Assembly: GCA_020631735.1 (NCBI GenBank)
Contig: CM036162.1
Location: forward strand, 87,307,852 to 87,371,851
Direction: 5' to 3'
DNA: 64,000 nucleotides
Origin: Saccharum officinarum
Taxonomy: Eukaryota > Streptophyta > Magnoliopsida > Poales > Poaceae
Within the stretch, counting starts at the first letter, position 1. The number at the start of each line of letters is the position of its first letter. This document shows positions 12,191-24,476 of this stretch, in pieces. The notes beneath the pieces are model-generated. The model did not search any database, was not told the DNA's origin, and saw nothing but the letters and a program-made list of their open reading frames with translations. A program made the position numbers and the translations under genes.

Positions 12191-12473
12191 CCCGACCGAG
12201 CCCGACCCCCCTCTCTTTCGTACTCTCGTTGCCATTCCCGATTCCCGAACGCGCAGCGGCGCAGGCAGCTGTGTTCACGTGTCCCTCCAGTCCAGCCCCG
12301 TAGTGCCACAACCTATGTTGCTACAAGAAGCCGCCACAACCACCGCTCCGAACGGCTCACCGGCCGGGCGGCGATCCCATGGGAGAGAGGGCCTAACTTT
12401 TCTCGGATTCTAGCTCGAGTGAGTCTGCACACGCTGCTGGTGGTGGTTTCTTGAGAGGCGAGACCCTGAAGGG

Positions 12474-14068
12474 ATGGCGCTGGAGGCCGTGGTGCTTTCG
12501 CAGCAGTCCCAGCAAGGCAGTCGCTTTGGGTGCGGTGCCATGGTAGCAGGAGGGCCTTGGAGTGGCCTGTTGTTTAGTGGAATGGAGGGGGTGGTCGAGA
12601 TGGGTGGCGCCGGCGGCGGCAGCTGGAACGCGGCCGCGTGCTCGCCGCCGCAGCTCCTGCAGGAGCTGGGTGACAACCCGGCTGCCCGCGCGCTGCCTGT
12701 GGCGTCCGCGGGGAGTGCGAATGGCGGCGCCGGTCAGGATGCCCCGGTACTGGCTGCGACAGCGGCGGCCGCCGGAAGAAGGAAGCGGCGAAGGATGAGG
12801 CCGGCGAAGAACGAGGAGGAAGTGGAGAGCCAGCGGATGATCCACATTGCCGTGGAGCGCAACCGCCGCAAGCAGATGAACGAGTACCTCGCCGCGCTCC
12901 GCTCCCTCATGCCGCCCGCCTACACGCAACGGGTAATAACTGACGAGCTTCGATTTCGATTTCCATCCCATGCGCGCCCTCTCCTAGTCGTAGCAATAAA
13001 TCAGTCTAGAACGATGATGCGCCAAACGTTTGCCGTGTGTGCAGGGCGATCAGGCGTCCATCGTCGGCGGCGCGATCAACTTCGTCAAGGAGCTGGAGCA
13101 GCTGCTACAGTCACTGCAGGCGCAGAGGTGTTTCTCGCAGCGCCCTGCCGACGACGTCGATCCCGACGACGCAGGGCCGTTCGCGGATTTCTTCACCTTC
13201 CCGCAGTACTCGATGTGCGCTGTCGTCGCGGCCCCAGAGAACACCGACCATCGTGACGGCGCCGGCGCCGAGGAGGAGGCGTCCGGGTCGAAGCCGTCGG
13301 CCGTAGCCGACGTGGAGGCGACCATGGTGGAGAGCCACGCGAACCTGCGGGTGCTGTCCCGGCGCCGGCCGAGGCAGCTGCTGCGCCTGGTGCTGGGGCT
13401 CCAGGGCCACCGCCTCACCGTGCTCCACCTCAACATGAGCAGCGCCGGCCACATGGTGCTCTACTCGTTTAGCCTCAAGGTATGCCATCCACAACCTTCT
13501 TCCTACATTTCCTCGTAAACAATTACAGGCAGCTACCCGATAGTAGAAAGTAGATATACATGGCTCTCAGTCCAAGGAGTATAGTACTCGTACCTGGTTC
13601 GCAATACCACGGCACCACGCTTGGATGAAGTCAGGAGGCAAGGTGGTGCCTAGGTTTCCGTGCCTGTTTTGGATCTTGCAATGTCTCTTTGGCCCTGTTC
13701 GCCGGATGGTGGCTGGGGTTGGGAGCGGTGCTGATGCTGATTTGGTTTGAGAGAAAAATACTACTGAGTGACTGACTTATTCTAGCTGATAAGTTTGAGC
13801 TAACAGGGGTGACTGACTTATTCTAGCGGATAAGTTTGAGCTAACAGGGAACAGCTGCTCCAAATTCCCCCGTCTGTTTATCATTATGGTTTACTCCGTA
13901 CAATGGAGCAGATCAGGTTGCAATTCTTTGACTTTCTGCTGATGGATCATCATATGGCGAATGCAGGTGGAGGACGACTGCCAGCTTACCTCTGTGGATG
14001 AGATTGCAGCTGCGGCTCATCAGATCGTCGAGAAGATCAATGAAGAACAAGGCTGCAGCTTAGAATAG
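12474..14068 (+). CDS. Group Ia bHLH transcription factor (bHLH94/96-like), three exons
   Basis: Exons by in-frame GT-AG junctions: 12474-12932, 13045-13479, 13967-14068, giving 331 residues. A basic run ([10 protein letters not shown], ~101-110) precedes the bHLH domain at ~118-180. The basic region '[14 protein letters not shown]' holds the H-E-R DNA contacts (H124, E128, R132), so E-box binding as a dimer in the nucleus is expected. Intron 1 falls just after 'PPAYTQR', at the loop, as in group Ia relatives of FAMA, SPEECHLESS and bHLH94/96. The C-terminal part '[14 protein letters not shown]...[10 protein letters not shown]' is the ACT-like region of this group. Poly-Ala and Gly tracts make the N-terminus low in complexity. 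The ATG at 12474 opens the only frame leading into the bHLH domain. Group Ia members act in cell-fate and stomatal or stress programmes; the exact role here cannot be read from sequence. Intron 2 contains a MITE. Confidence 0.92.
13690..13853. mobile_element. Small MITE in intron 2 of the bHLH gene
   Basis: The left end 'ggccctgttcgc' pairs with the right end 'gctaacagggaacag'. It belongs to the grass family containing 'cagctgataagttt', related to 36132-36246. Its right half carries a 41-bp tandem duplication (13768-13808 and 13809-13849, one mismatch). Confidence 0.6.
13768..13849 (+). repeat. 41-bp tandem duplication (2 units)
   Basis: Unit 'gtgactgacttattctagc...ctaacaggg' occurs twice in succession with a single T/G difference ('agctgata' against 'agcggata'). 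Confidence 0.9.
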
Positions 14069-16329
14069 AAACAAGACTCGAGAGTGCTTTCTTGCATGCA
14101 ACTTCTTTTTTAGCTCCTGTAGCAAGTGAAGTGATTCCCTCTGTGCAAACGAATAATGTACTAATCAGCTTAGCTGGTCTTTGAAACAGTAGTATGCATA
14201 ACCTATCTTTGTCCATAGATACTAACGTCCATGGCCGCCAGGCATGCAAGGTCTCTCCCCGTCTCTGAACGAGAGCTCTGGCTACAGAACAGCTCCAATT
14301 CCATGGCCCTGTTTTGGAGAAGGCGTGAGATTCCCTTGTAGTGTAGCCTTGTGGTGGGTGCTACCGTGCTACCATGTTCTGATGTTCACCACCCGATCTG
14401 ACAGGGCAGGTACTGTTTCAGACATGGAAGAATTATGTATTTCTGTTCCCCTTGTGAAGCACCACCGCCCCATGCCAAAACGCCAAAGATTCTCGACTCA
14501 TGTCATCCTGTGCACATGGTTTGCAAATTCCTATTCTTGAATTTCCGTTCTGTTCCATTCTTAAATTTCAGTACGATGGGGGCAAGTTAAGCTGATGCAA
14601 AGCATATTCATGCTGCGGTCATAGAATAAAAAGAGCCGTGAAAACAACAAATGATAATACACATAGATCCTTATTGGGCTCAAATTAAAGAGCCTATGTC
14701 AACTACCATAGATTAAAAAAGGTTTCAGCAAATAACATATTGCTTTTCAGAGAACAGGTGCCGTGGAGTATGGACATCAAAGCGTGACTCAAAGAAAAAC
14801 TAAAGAAAGGAATGAGTCCCCCTCAACCCCTCAATGACCCAAGAAAAGTTTCTAGAACAGGGTACCTTTGGCTGACCGGCCTTTTTACCATTTCTGTCTA
14901 AGCATGGTTCATCAAACAGTAAAAGAACTGCACAGACATTTCACCCATGTGATGCTTGCATCTGATGGATTCTACCAACAGGACAAAACTATATGTGCAT
15001 CTCGTTCGCATGCCGAATGTCGTTTTCTCACTCTTCAAATGTTCTACAACTCTGAAGGAATGTAATCTGGTAAAAAAAAAAAGGGGGAAGTCACTGCACC
15101 AGAGTAAAAATAACCAGAAGTTAGCGGGGTCCCATACATGATGCATCGACCAATTCACTCAAAACTTTGGTTGCCACACAAAGATGAATGAACAGTTATA
15201 CTTCAAATATTTGGCATGTGGATGTGCAGGCATACGACTATACGAGTATACATGGAAATCACAGATCTATGTAGCAAGAATGATAAGCGTACAGATAAGA
15301 TCACAGAAATAGATCATGATATGGATACATAATATGCTTAAGGGCGAATTGTATATTGATTCAGCAGAATGCAGGAGTAAACAAACATATGTTGGACGCC
15401 AAGACAAGACTGTTCTTATCTTAGTTAAGTGGACTGACCAGAGCTTAGCATACTAGTCAATGTGAAAACCAATCTCAACAGTACACATGGCATATATCAC
15501 ATGCATACAAGAACTACAGTTGAAGGACCTACACATGTTGAGGGCCCATCAACGGCTTAACAGCTTGTTTCAGAATTCCATAGGGATAGCAACAGAAAAC
15601 CTGCATGCCATAAGCTGAGCGCTCGAACTATGAAGAAAGCAAAAACGTGGTACCAGGAATATTATAGTTGAGTTGTAATTGGAAAAAAAATACTTACATG
15701 ATGTATGATGGGAGACAAAAGTCAGTAGACTAATGTAATTAGTCACAATGAACCAAGACTCCCATGAGTGACAAGGGCAGATGCAGAAGGCATCAAACAT
15801 GTCATTCCAAAATGTACGGTATTACACTATACAAGTACAGTATTGTTGTCTTCGTTCTCACAATCTCACCAACCAAACTAGCCCGTGAACAACTGGAGAT
15901 CAGCATCAGTAACCCTTAACCCCATCAAACAGCAAATAGACAACAAATGGACAGTTCAACAGATGCATAAATAACTCCACTTGGAGAAAAAGACTGGGAA
16001 AGGGGGAAAAGGATGACAACAATGGAGGAAGAGAAAAAATGGGGGAGAGAGTCAAGCATAAGTGGATTTTCAGTGGTTGTCAAAGGAAACAAAAGATACA
16101 GCAGCATCATAGCAAAAGACCAGTGAAAATAGAAAATAGATTGTAGGTGGTTGGTGTAATATCTAATCATGCAGTACAACTTCCTCTAAGCTTTAGCTCC
16201 AGAACAAAAATGGCGTACTTTGCACGTCTGTCAGGAAAGGAATTCAGAAGTTGATGGTGGGAGCAAAGCTTTGAAGAAGTTTATTACTCAAACTTCTATA
16301 GACATTGTCAAAGGTTTATGCACAGGAAC
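14069..16329. other. No gene recognised (3' flank of the bHLH gene and intergenic DNA)
   Basis: The first few hundred bases are presumably the bHLH 3' UTR. The rest has only short open frames on both strands without recognisable domains and no clear repeat termini. Confidence 0.5.
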
Positions 16330-17081
16330 TGTTAGAGTAAATAGGAATAGTACCACATTGTGTACCCACGTGAGGTGTTAGTCCTATGTACCCTATATAA
16401 TCAGCCCATGAGGCCCAATGCAATTCATCCAATATTCCACCAATTATATTATCCTTCATGGTATCATTCGCCTAGGTTTATAGATCCTAATCCTAGCCAC
16501 CGCCGCTTCTGCTCCGCGCGCCCCCGGGGAGAGGTCGATCTCCGCCGTGGGCAGCGCCCCCGTTTAGGCGCCCGATCCTATTGATCCGGCTGCCACTGCG
16601 TCATCGCCAGGCCGCCGCCGCCTCGTCCCCAGGCTCGTCGTTGGCTATCGCCGTCAACACCTTCCTGATCTTCGTCGCATGGAGGTAGATGGTTCTCGCC
16701 CCGTCCCGTGCCGCCGTGGTGGCGGCCAGGCCCGGCCACACGCCCCGACCTTGTGCTGCCATGGAGGCAGCCGAATCTGGCGTGTCGCTGCTGTTGGGAG
16801 AATCTGCCCATTTTCACCACGTTGATCCACGTCAGCGCCCGTGCATCTTCTCCGAGCAACAGGGCTGCAGCTGTGTCGTCTCATCGGGCCGCAGCACCGC
16901 CGTCGTGTGTCCGCTTCGCCGTTGCATCTATATCGCCGTCACCTGTGCATCGACGACTGTGCTGCGCAATCCCCGTTGCGCTATCCATCTGCACAAGGTC
17001 ACAAGGTCTTCGTCTTGCTGATTGGGTCTTCGTCATCGAGCTGCCCCTACCCGCACCGTCGCTGAGCCCTGCTCGCTGCCC
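16330..17081 (+). mobile_element. 5' end of a small Copia-like LTR element (LTR, primer site, part of internal region)
   Basis: A 129-bp LTR candidate starts TGTTAGAGT at 16330, has TATA 'ccctatataatcagcc' near 16391, and ends 'atccttca' at 16458. It is followed at once by 'tggtatcattcgcc' (16459-16472), a primer-site-like sequence sharing TGGTATCA with the plant initiator-Met tRNA site. A GC-rich internal stretch follows until the LINE-derived sequence begins at 17082. No matching second LTR was found. Confidence 0.55.
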
Positions 17082-17134
17082 CTACAAAAAGACGACATGT
17101 CCAACAATTGAGTGTAGTAGAGATGCGTATGTTG
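17082..17134 (+). repeat. Inverted 53-bp copy of LINE 3' sequence
   Basis: This segment is the reverse complement of 17430-17482 inside the adjoining LINE, with two mismatches. It replaces the normal LINE tail at this point. Confidence 0.9.
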
Positions 17135-20100
17135 CCAATCTCCAAGCGCTCCTGTCCATAGCTAAATCCTTGAAGATATTCCACTCCTTAAGATCTCTCT
17201 TAACGGACTCGTCCTAAGTTAGTTTAGGTCGACCTCTACCGCTCTTTACATTATCGGCCCGCTTTAGAACTCCACTACGTACCGGAGCCTCAGGAGGCCT
17301 CCGTTGGACATGTCCAAACCATCTCAACCGATGTTGAATCAATTTCTCCTCAATTGGTGCCACCCCAACCATATCCCGAATATCGTCGTTCCGGACTCTA
17401 TCCCTCCTTGTGTGCCCACAACACCAACGCAACATACGCATCTCTACTACACTCAATTGCTGGACATGTCGCCTTTTTGTAGGCCAACACTCAGCACCGT
17501 ATAACATCGCCGGACGAATCGCCGTCCTATAGAACTTACCTTTTAGCTTCTGAGGCACCCTTTTGTCACAGAGAACGCCAGAAGCTTGACGCCATTTCAA
17601 CCAGCCGGCTGAAATCCTATGCCTAACATCTTCATCAATGTCTTCATCCTTTTGTAGCATCGACCCTAAATACCGAAAAGTATCCTTCTTGACCACCACT
17701 TGCCCATCGAGGCTAACGTCTCCCTCCTCGTGCCTAGTCGCGCTGAAATCGCACCTTATGTACTCGGTCTTAGTCCTACTAAGTCTAAACCCTTTCGACT
17801 CTAACGTGTGCCTCCATAGTTCAAACTTCCTATTAACCCCCGCCCTACTGTCGTCAACTAGTACCACATCATCAGCAAAGAGCATACACCAAGGGATATC
17901 ACCTTGTATGTCCCTTGTGACCTCATCCATCACCAAAGCAAATAAATAAGGGCTCAAAGTTGACCCCTGATGCAGTCCTATTTTAATTGAAAAGTCATTG
18001 GTGTCGCCATCATATGTTCGGACAAACGTCACCACATCCCTGTACATATCATTGATGAGGGTAACGTACTTAGTTGGGACTTTGTGCTTTTCCAAGGCCC
18101 ACCACATGATATTTCTCGGTACTTTATCATATGCCTTCTCGAGGTCAATAAAGACCATGTGCAAGTCCTTCATCTGCTCCCTATATCTCTCCATCAATTG
18201 TCGTAATAAGAAAATCGTCTCCATGGTCGACCTACCAGGCATGAACCCAAACTGATTTTGGGTCACATGTGTCACTCTCCTTAGGCGATGCTCGATAACC
18301 CTCTCCCAGAGCTTCATCGTATGGCTCATCAACTTAATCCCACGGTAGTTAGTACAACTTTGAATATCTCCCTTGTTTGAAGATAGGTACTAATATACTT
18401 CTCCTCCATTCTTCAGGCATCTTGTTAGACCAAAAAATAAGGTTAAAAAGCTTAGTTAAACATACTATCGCTCTGACGCCTATGTATCTCCACACCTCAA
18501 TGGGGATACCATCAGGGCCCATCGCTTTACGTCCCTTCATCCTCTTCAAAGCCTCTCCGATCTCTGCCTCCTGAATTCTCCTCACAAAGCCTCTGTTGGT
18601 ATCGTCAAATGAGTCGTCCAACTCAAGGGCAGGACCCTCATTCTCCCCATTAAACAGTTTGTCGAAGTACTCTCTCCATCTGTCCTTGATCTCATCCTTC
18701 ACTAGAAGTCGATCTGTCCCATCCTTGATGCATTTTATTTGGTTGATGTCCCTAGTCTCCCTCTCGCGGATTCTAGCCATCCTATAAATGTCATTCTCCC
18801 CTTCCTTCGTGCCTAGCCACTGATAAAGGTCATCATACGTCTGACCTTTTGCTACACTCACAGCTCGCTTTGCAACCCTCTTCGCTATTTTATAGCTCTC
18901 GATGTTGGCTACACTCTTGTCATGGTGGAGACGCTTGAAACACTCCTTCTCCCTAATAGCCCTTTGCACCTCGTTATTCCACCACCATGTGTCTTTCGCT
19001 TCCCGTTTGCCTCCCCTACTCATGCCAAACACTTCCGAAGACACCTTCCGAACACATGTTGCCATCTTTAGCCACATGTCGTCGGCATCTTCTCCTTCCC
19101 AAAGCCCCTCGTCTAGCATCCTCTCCTTAAACGTTTGCGCTGCTTCCCCTCTAAGCTTCCACCACTTCGTTCTCGCAATCTTGGCCCGTTTGTCCCGGTG
19201 GACACGTACCCGAAAGCGAAAGTCCGCCACCACAAGCTTATGTTGAGGGACAACACACTCCCTAGGTAACACCTTACAATCAAAGCAAGCACGTCTATAC
19301 TCCCTCCTTGCAAGGATAAAGTCGATCTGACTCGAGTGTTGTCCACTACGAAAAGGTTACTAGATGAGATTCCCTCTTCCTAAAGAGGGTGTTCGCTATC
19401 AACAAGTCTAGGCCAGCGCGAAGTTCAAAACATCCTCCCCCTCTTGATTCCTACTACCATACCCGAACCTCCCGTGCACCCGCTCGAAACCTACATTAGT
19501 CGCACCAACATGGCCGTTGAGGTCTTCTCCTATAAAGAGTTTCTCGTCGATAGGCACGGTACTAACCATGCTATCAAGATATTCCCAAAACTGCCTCTTG
19601 GTGGCCTCGCTAAGACCTACCTGAGGGGCATAGGCACTGATCACATTCAGAGCCGAATCTCCAACTACCAGCTTGACCAAGATAATCCGGTCGCCTTGCC
19701 TCCTAACATCAACGACTCCATCCTTAAGGCTCCTATCGATCAAGATGCATATACCATTCCTACCCGATGTTGTCCACGTGTACTAAAGTTTGAAGCCAGT
19801 ATCCTCCACCTCCTTCGTCTTCTGGCCCTTCTATTTAGTCTCCTGAATGCATAGAATATTTACACGCCTTCTAATTGCTGCATCGACTAGCTCTCTTAGC
19901 TTACCCGTTAGGGACCCTACGTTCCAGCTACCTAGACGAATCCTAGTTGGCTCGGCTAGCTTCCTTACCCTTCACACCCGTCGAGGGAAGTGCGAAGACC
20001 CTTGCTCATTTTTCACTACACCCGGGCATAGATGTAGCGCGCCACTAAGGTTGCGACGGCCCGACCCTTGCTCATTTTTCATCGTACCCAGGTCACGATA

Positions 20101-20341
20101 CGACGCGCCACTAAGGGGATGACGACCCGGCCCTTGCCCATTTAACACCACACCCGGGTTCCGATGTAGCGCGTCGCTAAGAGGGTTACGCCCCAACGAA
20201 TCTCTTGTGGGTTTCAAATCCATGAGAGTGGTTGTTTTTTTTACTGTTGGTTCGCCAGACCTTAACACACCTTCCTCCTTTACCCGGGCTTGGGACCGGC
20301 TATGTTGAGACGACTTAAGAAAGTCTTTCAGTCAACATAGG
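17135..20341 (-). pseudogene. RTE-type LINE retrotransposon, copy 1, broken
   Basis: On the minus strand the order is endonuclease then reverse transcriptase. The endonuclease start is at about 20268-19408, with a frame break near 19850 relative to copy 2. RT is split into 19272-18349 and 18332-17214. Recognisable RT blocks include '[14 protein letters not shown]', '[18 protein letters not shown]', '[14 protein letters not shown]', '[16 protein letters not shown]' and the catalytic '[11 protein letters not shown]', followed by the C-terminal '[11 protein letters not shown]...RMLRW' region. It is closely similar to copy 2 at 39212-42569 but has frameshifts at about 18340 and 19300-19350. The normal (TTG)n tail is missing and an inverted fragment stands in its place. 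No target duplication was found. Confidence 0.9.
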
Positions 20342-21810
20342 CGGAGTTCCCACAAAAAAAAAAGATTTAGCTTACCAAACTCAATTACTTTAAGAACGAA
20401 TTTGTGAGTTGTTTTTTTTTCTCACAATGCAGCTCCTAAGTTTCCTAAAGATGCATTTTTGTGATCATGCTCCTTGCCATTAACCTCCTAAGCACTATGA
20501 CAGTTTACAGTTAGCATTAAAAGGACACCAGAAAAGAGTAGAACATGGAGACGAAATCTGCACTCAGTAGCAAAAAACGTTGTGATGCAGAGCAAATGGA
20601 AATGAACTATTGTGTTATTTCTTATTTGAATTTGTTATTACAAACCCAATTAAAACCTGCAAGCAGGATAAGGCTTGTACCAAGTATCTCAAACTATTAT
20701 AGAGGGTTAAAACTAGAAATGATAGTTATTTATGTTAGTAATTTTAAGTACTGAGAGTTGTGAGAAAATCTGGCACCACTGGAGAAATAAAAAAAAAGTT
20801 TTCTCAACAAACATAAGCATCAAGTTCATAAGAGCTGGAGCCGATTGCAATCAAGCTTCTTAGTTCATCATTTTATCATCAAATATCTTTATGTATTACT
20901 ATGTTAGAAGCAATCAAATCGATGTTGTAAACAAATATCTCACATAAATCAAAGCTACTTGGCCATGGCTACTAACAACAGCCAAGAAAAACCTTATAGA
21001 GATCTAAAACATGAATAATATCAAAGTCCACAAGTCTTGCAATACTATCACTTATGTTTAAAATGTACAAAACATTGTTAAATATTACTGAGGAATCAGC
21101 CATCAGGTACCTCAATTTGGTGAATCTTCCCACCTTGATATACAGGAGAACACCATAGTATTGTATCTGCACTTCTGCAGTTCATTTCCTACCCCTGTCA
21201 ATAGGAAAGCCCACATGCAAAATCTGCAATAAGTTAGCACACTAGATATTCTGTTACTAGTTATGCTAACTGGATCTTAACATCCACATGATAAATAAGA
21301 CAACCACATGCTAAATTACTAATTCGAGTTTGCATTCAATACATGCTCAATGCTATCCATACAAAGAAGACATCTAATAATATCATACACCACCAACAGG
21401 AAGTACTAGTCTCCCCAGCTAGGCAGGTACAGATTCTTAATTTAGTATGTTTGTTTCATTCCTTTTTAAAGGCAAATAGAGTTGATATAGGTGAAAGTCC
21501 ATTCCTTCTTGCATGATTACTAGTACATAACAAGTATATATGGAGAAACCAAACTTCAGCTTCCCCCAATTCACTCAAGCCAAGCTTGAAGTTATCATAC
21601 AGGAAACTTGGGACTTCGAAGCTAACATAATCGTATCACTCAAGCAATCCTTATCGGCAACAGTTGCTCTCATCAATAATTCAGAACTCAAAGGAGATTT
21701 TCTCCGAGAGCAACTTCAGCTCTCTGCACTTTCTATCAACAGACACTGACACACTACCAGCTCCCGGCTTTGCTGAGGCTGCAACCCATTGACAGTTAAA
21801 ACATACCAAC
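20342..21810. other. No gene recognised (includes the probable 3' UTR of the RING-H2 gene)
   Basis: AT-rich, with short open frames only. The part nearest 21810 should be the 3' UTR of the minus-strand RING-H2 gene; the rest is featureless to me. Confidence 0.5.
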
Positions 21811-22896
21811 TCACAGTGGTAGCACAGCACCACTGGAGCGGCCATTCCGTGAGAAGAACCCCTGGCCACTGCTTGACATGGACCTGCCAATCTTGAACCG
21901 GCCTGGCTGACAAGAGGACGAAGAAGTGCCTGCTGCCTCCTTCTCCTTCACTCTGAAGACCTTCATCTCTCGGGCATTTGGCAACTTGCAACTATACCGC
22001 ACGACATCATCCTGAGCTTCAGGAACAGCTACGAGAAACAATGGAGAATCCATGGACGCCGAGCGCCTAATTGGCTTGGGCGTGTCCCTTCCTTCCTCCT
22101 CCGCTGTAGCCGTTGTGCCTTCACTTTGAGTGGCTGACGAGGCCTCAGAGTCCTCCGAGCCCTCAGTCTCCGATTCAGATTGGGACAGCGACATTTCCTC
22201 ATGAGCATGGTGTTCTCCCGATGGGGCACCACCTGCCTCAGCCTCCGCGGCAGCGACGGGGAGATCGGAGGGAATGGCGACGACAGGGGAACGGCAGATC
22301 GGGCAGTTGACGTGGGCGCGGAGCCAGGTGTCGATGCAGGGCGCGTGGAACGGGTGCGCGCAGCGCGGGAGGAGGCGCACCAGCTCCCCGTCGCTGAACT
22401 CGCCGAGGCACACCGCGCAGTCCCCGCCCCGGCCCACCCCGCGGCGGTACTCCACAGCGGCTATGGACGCGATGGTGGCCTCGTCGAGCCCCACTGTCCG
22501 GATGTACCAGACGTGGTGCACCACCCCTCCACCGCCCCCGCCCTCCTCGTCGCCGAACCCTCCGTCGTCCTCGGCCCCTTCAGCGGCGGCGGCCGCGGCG
22601 AGGCGGCGGCGGCGCCGCAGGATGAGGCGGCGGCGGCGGTAGAGGAGGAGCGTGGAGAGCGCGAGCGAGAGGAAGAGGAAGGCGGAGAGCAGGGAGATGA
22701 CGAGGAGGAGGCGGACGGGCGCGTGGCGGTCGGCGACCGGCGCGAGCGGGATCACCGGTATCGGGGGCGGCGGGGGCAGGGCGTACTCGGAGCAGGCCTC
22801 GCCGCCGCCGGGGCAGAAGGGGAGGCAGTCGAGCGGTGCTTCCGTGCAGTTGAGGGTGACCGTCGCCGCCGCCGCGTGTGGACGCACCGTGTACAT
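21811..22896 (-). CDS. ATL-type RING-H2 finger E3 ubiquitin ligase
   Basis: Intronless 361-residue frame from ATG at 22896. The order is that of the ATL family: a short Cys-containing N-terminus, one membrane helix (~62-86, 'LLLVISLLSAFLFLSLALST'), a basic run (RRRRLILRRRRR, ~87-98), the GLD motif (136-138, in 'TVGLDEATIASI'), then RING-H2. The finger ligands are C160, C163, C179, H181, H184, C187, C198, C201, with the typical W191 and P199. The tail is rich in acidic and Ser residues. Such proteins sit in endomembranes or plasma membrane and pass ubiquitin from E2 enzymes to targets, often in defence or stress. The frame is open 97 codons upstream, but that extension is low-complexity, so I place the start at MYTVRP. 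Single-exon structure is usual for ATLs. Five MITEs crowd the upstream side (23327-25156). Confidence 0.93.
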   Translation of the reverse strand: MYTVRPHAAAATVTLNCTEAPLDCLPFCPGGGEACSEYALPPPPPIPVIPLAPVADRHAPVRLLLVISLLSAFLFLSLALSTLLLYRRRRLILRRRRRLAAAAAAEGAEDDGGFGDEEGGGGGGVVHHVWYIRTVGLDEATIASIAAVEYRRGVGRGGDCAVCLGEFSDGELVRLLPRCAHPFHAPCIDTWLRAHVNCPICRSPVVAIPSDLPVAAAEAEAGGAPSGEHHAHEEMSLSQSESETEGSEDSEASSATQSEGTTATAEEEGRDTPKPIRRSASMDSPLFLVAVPEAQDDVVRYSCKLPNAREMKVFRVKEKEAAGTSSSSCQPGRFKIGRSMSSSGQGFFSRNGRSSGAVLPL

Positions 22897-23326
22897 GGCT
22901 ACCTTGGTTGGGACAGCGGCAGCGGCGGAGTCGGCTCGGGCTCGGCGGCGCGCATCGGAGAGGTGGCGGCGTGCGCGTGCGCGAGGGGGGCGGTGTGGTG
23001 GGCTGGTCTGGTTGGGAGGGGATACGTGGAGTGGATTTGGCGCTGTTGGGTTTGGTAAGGTTTGGCGAGCTGCAGGAGCAGCAGCAACTTGGGGGGGGAG
23101 GCGTGGAGCTGGAGCGCATGGACTGCCGACGGCGAGTAACCAACACCTACGACTTTGCAAACACTTTCTCTGACACTGTGGGCTCAATATTCTGAGCCCA
23201 CCAGTCGGTGAAGAAACGGTGTTCCGTTATGGCGTTTCCTCGTGCGCTGAGCGGCAAGCCTGTACTATTGGGTTATGGAAAGTCAAACGCTAGTTGGGCC
23301 CCGAGTAGTACGGAGTATGACTGTAT

Positions 23327-23585
23327 GGCCTTGTTTAGTTCCACATTTGGGTGCCAAATTTGCACTATGCAAAAAGAAGATTTTTCATCATATCAAAATG
23401 TCGGCAAATACATGGAGTACTAAATGTAGATGAAATAAAAAAACTAATAGTACAGTTTTATTGTACTTTGCGAGACGAATATTTTGAATCTAATTAATTA
23501 TTTTTTAAACAATTTTTTGCACTAAAAAACAAAATGCGCTACAGATCCAACTCGGTGCCTGCCGAGTTCGGAACTGAACACGGCC
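23327..23585. mobile_element. Tourist-like MITE
   Basis: The ends 'ggccttgtttagttcc' and 'ggaactgaacacggcc' pair. The core has the family hallmarks ('tactaaatgtagatgaa', 'gagacgaat'). It is about 430 bp upstream of the RING-H2 start codon on the minus strand. Confidence 0.75.
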
Positions 23586-23816
23586 ATGGAGGACAGGAAT
23601 GCCGTGTCTACATGAATCAAAGCCGTCGTCCGTCGATGTCGATTCCAGTTCAGACGGCTGAGATGTAATCATGTGAGAGGTAAAGAGACTCATTAACGGC
23701 TCCGCTCGGCAGGCGGTGACCGGTGATTAGTGTGCCCTTCGCTGGAGTGCCAACAAAGGGTAATTTTTACCTATGGCGTCGGGTGATTTGTTAGGCAGGT
23801 GCTGGTAAATTAATCA

Positions 23817-24048
23817 GGCAGTGTTTAGTTCCCCCAAAATTCCAAAAATTTTACAAGATTTTCCATCACATCAAATCTTTGGACGCATGCATAGAGCATT
23901 AAATGTAGGTAAAAAAATAACTAATTACACAGTTTGTCTGTAAATGCCGAGACGAATCTTTTGAGCCTAGTTAGTTCATGATTGGATAAATTTTACCAAA
24001 TAACAACGAAAAGTGCTACATGAACTTTACACACACTTTACAACCAAC
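23817..24048. mobile_element. Tourist-like MITE
   Basis: It starts 'ggcagtgtttagttcc' and carries 'gagcattaaatgtaggtaa', 'gagacgaatcttttgagcc' and 'gctacatgaac'. The right end is worn. It abuts the next copy. Confidence 0.65.
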
Positions 24049-24051
24049 TAA

Positions 24052-24325
24052 GGCCGTGTTTAGTTGGCCAGATTTGGCGCCGTTCAAAACACTGTAGAAC
24101 ATTGTGCGGCACCGTAACATTTTGTTTTTATTTGGTAAAAATTGTCTAAACATTGACTAATTAGGCTCAAAACGTTCGTCTCGCAAAGTACAACAAAACT
24201 ATGTAATTAGTTTTTGATTTCATCTACATTTAGTACTCCATGCATGTGCCGGTATTTTGATGTGACGGGGAATCTTCTTTTTGCATAGTAGAATTTTGGG
24301 AAATATTTGAGATCTAAACAGGCCC
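24052..24325. mobile_element. Tourist-like MITE with TAA target duplication
   Basis: 'taa' then 'ggccgtgtttagttgg' on the left and 'gatctaaacaggccc' then 'taa' on the right. The 3-bp TAA duplication places the family in PIF/Harbinger. Its orientation is opposite to the copy at 23817-24048. Confidence 0.8.
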
Positions 24326-24476
24326 TAAACACACCCTCAATGTTTCAACGCAATCAGTGGGTAAATCATGTGTCACATCGGACAAGAACACGGCAGATAG
24401 TCAATCCGCTGCCGAATCTTTCCGGTTGCTCTGAATTCGTCGCCGTTCGATTTGAACACTCTGTGGCCACGTTTAG

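Noticed and set aside
12393..12971. Minus-strand open frame of 192 codons over bHLH exon 1
   Set aside because: Antisense to the bHLH exon; composition-driven, no domain.
17638..19246. Plus-strand open frames across LINE copy 1 (and the matching ones at 39857-41476)
   Set aside because: They mirror the RT and endonuclease coding strand and are repeated identically in both LINE copies.
22180..23058. Long plus-strand open frames over the RING-H2 gene
   Set aside because: They are antisense to a well-supported ATL gene in GC-rich DNA and have no recognisable domain.
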